Assembly (NCBI GenBank): GCA_902494625.1
Contig: CABUUB010000039.1
Location: 1 to 17,318, forward strand
DNA from: an uncultured Collinsella sp.
GTDB lineage: Bacteria; Actinomycetota; Coriobacteriia; Coriobacteriales; Coriobacteriaceae
Length of the DNA: 17,318 bases
Direction of reading: 5' to 3'
Position numbers and translations under genes: made by a program. Under the pieces are notes generated by a model. The model saw nothing but the letters and a program-made list of their open reading frames with translations. It was not told where the DNA came from and did no database searches. Shown here in pieces: positions 12,731-17,318 of the stretch (the first letter of the stretch is position 1; each line of letters begins with the position of its first letter).

Positions 12731-15030
12731 GTTCGACCGAGCGCGAGCACGTGATGCCTCCGCGGCCCCTGATGCCGTGGACGATGGCCCTGTGCGCCGG
12801 GATGTGCATGAGCTGCGCTTTGGTGCTCAACGTGGCCGCTGATGCGCTACAGGGGGAGCAGGCGCCAGCGATCGGGCCGCTATGGGTCATTCCCGTTGCG
12901 GCGGCGGTATTCGTTGCGCTGGCTCAATCTTGTGCGCGGCTTGCCCCTTTGAAGCGGTGGCTGTATGCCGCGTCCGTCGGTCTCGTGGCGGGAGCGGTCG
13001 TCTCGGCGTGGTGGGCTGTGGGCGCGCTGAGCGCCTCGAAGGCGCTCGATGGTCGAGCGGCAAGCAGCCTCGAGTTTGTCGTGCAGGGTGACCCATCCAT
13101 AAACGACGACGTGCATTCTTATACCTGTGAGGCACGCGCGGACGGCAAGAACTTGGCAACGGTTCGCCTATCGTGTGACCGCGAGCTCAGGGTCGGGGCG
13201 CACGTGCGTGTTATCGGTCGCGTTTCACGTTTTGAGAACGATGCGTATGGACGATCGCGCGTGCTTCGAGGCGAGGTGCGCAAGGTTAAAGCCGTTCGAG
13301 TTGTGTCGGTCGATGAGGGCTCTCCGTGGACGCTTCTTCGGATGCGAAATGGGCTGCTTGCGTCCATCGCGCCTGCGACCGACCCGGCGCGTGCGCTCAT
13401 AGCCGGTGTCGTCTGCGGTCGTTCGGCCGAGCTGCGCGCCCAGCCGGCGGGCGACTGGTTTTCGGTGACGGGAACGGCGCATCTTATCGCCGTCTCGGGC
13501 AGCCATTTGGCTATCGTGGGGTTTGTAATCGAAGGTGTATTGCAAAAGACTCGGTGCTCACGTGGTCTTCTGCGGGCGATATTGGCGATAACGCTTGTGG
13601 GCTACGCTGCCTTTACTGGTGCGTCTCCCTCGGCCGTGCGCGCGTGCTGCATGGTGTTCGCGACGCTTGTTGTAAACGGCGTGGGGCGTCGCCGGCATGG
13701 CGCATCGGCACTCTTCGTTACCATGTCCATCTTTGTGTTGCTGCGGCCGACGGTTCTGTTCGAGATGGGCTTTCAGCTTTCATGTGCCAGCGTCTTAGCC
13801 ATTCTGTGCTTTTGCCCCTATGCGACCTACGCTTTGGGTGAGCTGAGTGTTCCGTCGGTCGTTGCCAGCATGCTTTCCGTCACGCTGTGCTCGCAACTGG
13901 CGACACTTCCCATTACCATTCCTGCCTTCGGTACGTTCTCGCTCATTGCTCCGCTGGCAAATGCGGTCCTCGGTCCGGTGGTGAGCGCACTGCTCGCCGT
14001 GTCGATCGTGCTGGTTCCCTTTTCGCTCCTGGCGCCGTTGCGGACTTGGGCGCTCGTTGTGCCCATGATTGCCGCCCGTTGCGCGCTGTTCTTTGAGCAG
14101 CTGTTTGCCGCCGTGCCGGGTGCATCCGTGAGCGTGCCGCCCGATAGCATGTGGATTTACCTAGTGCCGTGTTTGCTGGCGGTTCTGCTTGTCTGGTGGC
14201 CGCGTCCCCGTGCACGTCCTATGGCGGTGGGGCTTGCATGCCTGGTGCTCTTGGCTGCGATTCCGTACGTCTACTGGGATCGATTCGCTCCGCCTTCGGT
14301 GACGGTGCTCGATGTGGGCCAGGCCGATGCGATTCTTATTCGCCAGGGCGGCGCAGTGGCGCTCGTCGACTGCGGGCTCGACGAGCGCGTGGTGGCGGCG
14401 TTGGTTCGCAATAACGTGCACCATATCGATGCCGTCTTTGTGACGCATTGGGATGAGGACCACTGGGGTGGTCTGCCTGCCGTGCTCGAACAGTTTTCGG
14501 TCGGAACGATTGCCGTGGCGGCGGATGCGCTGGAGGATGCTCCTGCCGAGGTATTGAACCGACCTGGCGTGGAGTATCGGCAGGTGCGCCGTGGGGATAC
14601 GGTCGACATCGGCACATTTTGCGCCCGCGTGATGTGGCCATTCGAGTCCGTGGATGGCGAGGGAAATGAGGATTCGCTTGTCCTGCTGCTCTCTTATGTT
14701 CAGGAAGGCAAGGGCCTGCGTATGCTCCTCACCGGTGATGCCGAGCTCGACCAAGAACGGGAATTCGTGCAGGAGGTGGGGGATATCGATGTCCTTAAAC
14801 TTGGGCATCACGGCTCTAAGGTTTCAGTTGATGGTGAGTTGCTGGACGTCCTGAAGCCCGAGCTTTCCCTCGCGAGCGCGGGCGAGGGGAATCGATACGG
14901 CCATCCGTCCGATGCCTGCATCGATGCCGTTAAGGAAGCGGGCGGCGTTTTCGCGTGCACTATCGAACACGGCGACATTACCGTCACGCCGACTGCGAAT
15001 GGCTTTGTGATGCGATGCCAGCAACCGTGA
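12727..15030 (+). CDS. comEC: Competence protein ComEC/Rec2 (DNA uptake channel)
   Basis: 767 residues, full length for ComEC. It is thought to form the inner-membrane channel for single-stranded DNA. The N-terminal third has membrane helices around 17-35, 50-68 and 80-103 and an OB-like extracytoplasmic region. The competence core runs from about 220 to 515, with the signature HLIAVSGSHLAIVGF at 252-266 and several hydrophobic helices. The C-terminal metallo-beta-lactamase-like domain starts at VTVLDVGQADA (525-535), with HWDEDH at 574-579, TGDAE at 669-673, LGHHGS at 692-697 and GHPS at 725-728, so the putative nuclease site looks complete. The ATG at 12727 overlaps the comEA stop. All domains look intact, arguing for selection on DNA uptake. 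Confidence 0.95.
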   Translation: MSSTEREHVMPPRPLMPWTMALCAGMCMSCALVLNVAADALQGEQAPAIGPLWVIPVAAAVFVALAQSCARLAPLKRWLYAASVGLVAGAVVSAWWAVGALSASKALDGRAASSLEFVVQGDPSINDDVHSYTCEARADGKNLATVRLSCDRELRVGAHVRVIGRVSRFENDAYGRSRVLRGEVRKVKAVRVVSVDEGSPWTLLRMRNGLLASIAPATDPARALIAGVVCGRSAELRAQPAGDWFSVTGTAHLIAVSGSHLAIVGFVIEGVLQKTRCSRGLLRAILAITLVGYAAFTGASPSAVRACCMVFATLVVNGVGRRRHGASALFVTMSIFVLLRPTVLFEMGFQLSCASVLAILCFCPYATYALGELSVPSVVASMLSVTLCSQLATLPITIPAFGTFSLIAPLANAVLGPVVSALLAVSIVLVPFSLLAPLRTWALVVPMIAARCALFFEQLFAAVPGASVSVPPDSMWIYLVPCLLAVLLVWWPRPRARPMAVGLACLVLLAAIPYVYWDRFAPPSVTVLDVGQADAILIRQGGAVALVDCGLDERVVAALVRNNVHHIDAVFVTHWDEDHWGGLPAVLEQFSVGTIAVAADALEDAPAEVLNRPGVEYRQVRRGDTVDIGTFCARVMWPFESVDGEGNEDSLVLLLSYVQEGKGLRMLLTGDAELDQEREFVQEVGDIDVLKLGHHGSKVSVDGELLDVLKPELSLASAGEGNRYGHPSDACIDAVKEAGGVFACTIEHGDITVTPTANGFVMRCQQP

Positions 15031-15038
15031 CGACGTCG

Positions 15039-15068
15039 TTGGCGTGTGGTGGGCCCCTGGGCTAGAAT
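15039..15068 (+). promoter_or_regulatory. holA promoter candidate
   Basis: TTGGCG (15039-15044) and TAGAAT (15063-15068) are 18 bp apart, a reasonable -35/-10 pair. Transcription would start near 15075, about 34 nt before the holA ATG. It starts 9 bp past the comEC stop, so holA may be expressed separately from comEA-comEC. Confidence 0.5.
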
Positions 15069-15108
15069 GGCACGGAACGAATACGAAGGCCCGCGGGAGG
15101 GGAGCGCA

Positions 15109-16071
15109 ATGTCCGAAACCGGTTTGCTGCCGGCATATCTGATCGTCGGTACCGACGGAGTCAAGCGCGATCACGCCGTCTCGCGTATGAAAGCGCGTCT
15201 GGAAAAGTCGGGTATGGTCGAGTTCAACCTCGACGAGCGCGACATGACCAAGGACCCCGATATCGAGTCCATTATCGGATCGCTTAACACCTTTCCGATG
15301 GGTAGTGAGTTTCGCCTGGTAATCCTTGACGGCTGTTCAAAGCTCGCCAAGGCGGTCTCGGAGCCGCTCGTTGAGTATCTGGCAAGTCCTAACCCCACAA
15401 CGGTCTGCCTCATCATCGCCGACTCGCTTGCCAAGAACACGCGCCTGTATAAGGCGATCGCCAAAATCGACAAGAAGGCCGTGATCGATTGCTCCGGCAC
15501 CAAGCGCTGGGAGTTACCGCGCCGCGTGCAACAGATGGCGACGCAGCACAGCAAGTCGATCTCGACGGCGGCCGCCGAGGAACTCGTCTCGCGTTCGGGT
15601 GAAAACACTCGCATGCTCGATAACGACTTGGCTAAGCTTGCCCAGATGGTCGAGGCGCCGCAGATTGAGCTTGCCGACGTTGAGCGCTGGATTGTACGTA
15701 CGGCCGAGGTTCAACCCTGGGACTTTCTCAATGCGGTCTCGGCCCGTGACATGCGACGCTCTCTCGAGCTCTTCAATCTACTGCCCGCCAAGAGCTACGT
15801 GTGGACTTACACATTGCTGTGCGGCCGCATCCGCGAGCTTATCGTTGCCAAGGCGCTCGATGCGCGCGGACAGGGTCGTGAGTTGGCCGCAACACTTAAG
15901 CTCCAGTCCTGGCAGGTCAAGAATCACCTGACCTGGGCACGTCGCTTTTCGATGGCAGAGCTCGTTGCCGCGCTCGAGGGCGCGGTCGATGTGGAGCTCG
16001 CGCTGAAGGGTTCGGCCGATTCTCAGACCGCGCTTTTGCTCTGGATTACGAACATCTTGAGAAAATCGTGA
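15109..16071 (+). CDS. holA: DNA polymerase III delta subunit
   Basis: 320 residues, usual for HolA. Delta is the clamp-loader wrench: it binds and opens the beta sliding clamp during replication. The sequence has the N-terminal AAA+-like region lacking a true P-loop (LLPAYLIVGTDGVKRDHAV near 6-24), the LVEYLASPNPTTVCLII segment around 90-106, and the C-terminal helical collar (about 210-320, PWDFLNAVSARDMRRSLELF and following). The ATG at 15109 follows GGGAGGGGAG at 15095-15104; an in-frame GTG-type start at 15046 would run through that site. Its place between comEC and rpsT matches actinobacterial and many Firmicutes genomes and supports the call, because delta is poorly conserved. Confidence 0.93.
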   Translation: MSETGLLPAYLIVGTDGVKRDHAVSRMKARLEKSGMVEFNLDERDMTKDPDIESIIGSLNTFPMGSEFRLVILDGCSKLAKAVSEPLVEYLASPNPTTVCLIIADSLAKNTRLYKAIAKIDKKAVIDCSGTKRWELPRRVQQMATQHSKSISTAAAEELVSRSGENTRMLDNDLAKLAQMVEAPQIELADVERWIVRTAEVQPWDFLNAVSARDMRRSLELFNLLPAKSYVWTYTLLCGRIRELIVAKALDARGQGRELAATLKLQSWQVKNHLTWARRFSMAELVAALEGAVDVELALKGSADSQTALLLWITNILRKS

Positions 16072-16120
16072 TGATACCTGCCTATTTGACAAATTCGTTC
16101 TATCCCTTTGAGGGGGAGCG

Positions 16121-16129
16121 TGCTATAGT
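16121..16129 (+). promoter_or_regulatory. rpsT promoter, extended -10
   Basis: TGC-TATAGT is identical to the rpmB extended -10. Transcription would start near 16136, giving a leader of about 69 nt. The TTGACA at 16086-16091 lies 32 bp upstream, too far to act as its -35. Confidence 0.6.
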
Positions 16130-16134
16130 AGGCG

Positions 16135-16199
16135 CTTGCATGACCTCACCGTGTCTCAGAGGTGTCATACATTTTTTGCAAGGAACTCGAAAGGAACTC
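16135..16199 (+). promoter_or_regulatory. Structured rpsT leader with terminator-like hairpin and tandem SD motifs
   Basis: ATGAC (16140-16144) pairs with GTCAT (16164-16168), extended by CTC (16145-16147 region) with GAG (16159-16161), and is followed 3 nt later by six T (16172-16177). CTTGCA (16135-16140) can instead pair with TGCAAG (16177-16182), burying the first of two tandem AAGGAACTC copies (16180-16188 and 16191-16199). The second copy is the likely ribosome-binding site. The arrangement suggests attenuation or autogenous control. Confidence 0.45.
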
Positions 16200-16204
16200 C
16201 AGAA

Positions 16205-16471
16205 GTGGCAAACATCAAGTCTCAGAAGAAGCGTATCCGCACCAATGAGGCAGCTCGCATGCGTAACAAGGCTGTCAAGTCCGAGCTCAAGACGCTGACC
16301 AAGCACGTCCAGTCCGCCGTCGCCGAGGGCGACGCCGAGAAGGCCCAGGCTGCCCTCAAGACCGTCACCAAGCGTCTCGACATGGCTGCCGCCAAGCATG
16401 TTATCCACAAGAACCAGGCTTCCAACCGCAAGTCCGGTCTTGCCAAGCTCGTGAACAGCATCAACGCCTAA
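16205..16471 (+). CDS. rpsT: 30S ribosomal protein S20
   Basis: 88 residues, normal for S20, a helical protein that binds 16S rRNA early in 30S assembly. The N terminus MANIKSQKKRIRTNEAARMRNKAVKSELKT and the C terminus NQASNRKSGLAKLVNSI are family hallmarks, with many Lys and Arg residues. It starts with GTG at 16205, 9 nt after AAGGA (16191-16195); an in-frame ATG at 16136 coincides with the proposed transcription start and lacks a ribosome-binding site. It is a single-gene unit with its own promoter, leader and terminator. In E. coli S20 represses its own synthesis; the structured leader here makes feedback plausible but unproven. Confidence 0.97.
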   Translation: MANIKSQKKRIRTNEAARMRNKAVKSELKTLTKHVQSAVAEGDAEKAQAALKTVTKRLDMAAAKHVIHKNQASNRKSGLAKLVNSINA

Positions 16472-16506
16472 GTTGTAAATTTCACACCACACAGATTACG
16501 CGCATA

Positions 16507-16542
16507 AATGGAGCCTGTTTTATGGAACAGGCTCCATTTTTT
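16507..16542 (+). terminator. Intrinsic terminator after rpsT
   Basis: AATGGAGCCTGTT (16507-16519) pairs perfectly with AACAGGCTCCATT (16526-16538) around a 6-nt loop, with a T-run to 16542. A strong rho-independent terminator 36 nt past the rpsT stop. It lies immediately before the proposed lepA promoter. Confidence 0.93.
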
Positions 16543-16554
16543 GTATCGCTCGGG

Positions 16555-16560
16555 TAAGAT
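16555..16560 (+). promoter_or_regulatory. Candidate -10 for a leaderless lepA transcript
   Basis: TAAGAT ends 7 nt before the A of the lepA ATG, the spacing seen for leaderless genes in actinobacteria (TAnnnT about 7 nt upstream). No Shine-Dalgarno is present. A -35 would have to fall within the 3' arm of the rpsT terminator. Confidence 0.45.
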
Positions 16561-16567
16561 AGTCCGC

Positions 16568-17318
16568 ATGAATACTTCAATTGACATTTCCCACATCCGC
16601 AACTTCTCAATTGTTGCGCACATCGACCATGGCAAGTCCACGATCAGTGACCGTATCCTCGAGCTCACCCATACCGTTGACGAACGCGACATGGAGTCGC
16701 AGCTGCTCGACACTATGGATATCGAGCGCGAACGCGGCATCACGATCAAGTCCAACGCCGTCCGCGTGTCCTATGACGCCGACGACGGCGAGACGTATCA
16801 GTTCAACCTCATCGATACGCCGGGCCACGTGGACTTTACCTATGAGGTCTCGCGTTCGCTGGCCGCCTGCGAGGGCGCGGTGCTCGTCGTCGATGCCACC
16901 CAGGGTGTCGAGGCGCAGACCGTCTCCAATGCGACGCTCGCCATGAACGCCAATCTGGACATTGTGCCGGCCATCAACAAGATCGACCTGCCCTCGGCCC
17001 ATCCCGATGAGGTCAAGACCGAGATCGAGGATGACTTGGCGATTCCTGCCGATGATGCCGTGTGTGTCTCGGGCAAGACCGGCGAGGGCATCCACGATCT
17101 GCTGGAGTCCATTGTCTTTTTGATCTCTCCGCCCAAGGGCGATGCGAACGCGCCGCTCAAGGCACTCATCCTGGATTCGTACTTCGACGAGTATCGTGGT
17201 GTCGTCGCCACGGTGCGCATCTTTGACGGTTCCATCAAAAAGGGCGATACCCTGCGCATGATGCAGGCAAAGGGCGACTTTTTGGTCGATGGCGTGGGCG
17301 TCAAGCGTCCCGCCGAGA
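16568..17318 (+). CDS. lepA: Elongation factor 4 (LepA), 5' part
   Basis: The first 250 residues are present; the gene (usually about 600 residues) continues past the right edge. LepA/EF4 is a ribosome-binding translational GTPase related to EF-G, implicated in back-translocation or in translation initiation and 30S assembly. GTPase motifs are G1 AHIDHGKST at 17-25, G2 RGITI at 56-60, G3 DTPGHVDF at 83-90, G4 NKID at 137-140 and G5 SGKTG at 168-172. The family signature DTMDIERERGITIKSNAV (about 48-65) separates it from EF-G and TypA. Domain II begins near 195 (LKALILDSYFDEYRGVV). The ATG at 16568 lacks a Shine-Dalgarno. The comEC-holA-rpsT-lepA order is widely conserved. Confidence 0.95.
   Translation, partial: MNTSIDISHIRNFSIVAHIDHGKSTISDRILELTHTVDERDMESQLLDTMDIERERGITIKSNAVRVSYDADDGETYQFNLIDTPGHVDFTYEVSRSLAACEGAVLVVDATQGVEAQTVSNATLAMNANLDIVPAINKIDLPSAHPDEVKTEIEDDLAIPADDAVCVSGKTGEGIHDLLESIVFLISPPKGDANAPLKALILDSYFDEYRGVVATVRIFDGSIKKGDTLRMMQAKGDFLVDGVGVKRPAE

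Noticed and set aside
16086..16091. Consensus -35 TTGACA ahead of rpsT
   Set aside because: It lies 32 bp from the TATAGT -10, well outside the 16-18 bp range, and no -10 is found at the correct distance from it.
1..17318. CRISPR array, toxin-antitoxin, phage or defence genes
   Set aside because: No regularly spaced repeats and no such protein families; apart from the transposase remnant and the putative leader peptide, every supported coding region is a recognisable chromosomal gene.

Overview
The window looks like chromosomal core sequence from a GC-rich, anaerobic member of the Actinomycetota, most likely Coriobacteriia and close to Collinsella. The reasons are strong G/C bias at third codon positions, an actinobacterial-type integration host factor, actinobacterial gene order (pyr genes > mihF > gmk > rpoZ, and comEA > comEC > holA > rpsT > lepA), an NAD-linked class 1B dihydroorotate dehydrogenase (PyrK/PyrD), and a fermentative AdhE. 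The genus is an inference from memory of these traits, not a database result.

Layout. (1) 25-2673, minus: adhE, the bifunctional aldehyde/alcohol dehydrogenase, with an extended -10 promoter and a pair of LacI-family-like dyads upstream. (2) 2805-3120: remnant of a REP-associated (Y1/IS200-like) transposase between near-perfect 25-bp inverted repeats, abutting the rpmB terminator. (3) 3188-3376, minus: rpmB (zinc-type L28). (4) 3377-3829: divergent rpmB/pyrR control region, with a pyr leader that can fold either as an antiterminator-like hairpin or as a terminator and also carries a 21-codon ORF. (5) 3830-9153: pyrR-pyrB-pyrC-pyrK-pyrD-pyrF, tightly packed or overlapping except for a 92-nt pyrC-pyrK gap with two hairpins. 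(6) 9393-11803: mihF-gmk-rpoZ-thiI with essentially no gaps, then a strong terminator. (7) 12017-15030: comEA-comEC DNA-uptake pair. (8) 15109-16071: holA. (9) 16205-16471: rpsT with a structured leader and strong terminator. (10) 16568 to the right edge: 5' part of lepA, probably leaderless.

How the genes work together. The pyr operon makes UMP from carbamoyl phosphate and aspartate; carAB and pyrE are not in the window. PyrR and the leader are the likely pyrimidine sensors. mihF-gmk-rpoZ-thiI combines a nucleoid protein, GMP phosphorylation, an RNA polymerase subunit and tRNA thiolation. comEA/comEC would carry single-stranded DNA across the membrane. holA, rpsT and lepA serve replication and translation. 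AdhE regenerates NAD+ in fermentation.

I saw no defence system, CRISPR array, phage gene, tRNA or rRNA. The most interesting signals are regulatory: the pyr attenuator, the rpsT leader, the dyads at the adhE, mihF and comEA promoters, and the inverted-repeat transposase remnant. All RNA folds were paired by eye; no energies were computed.
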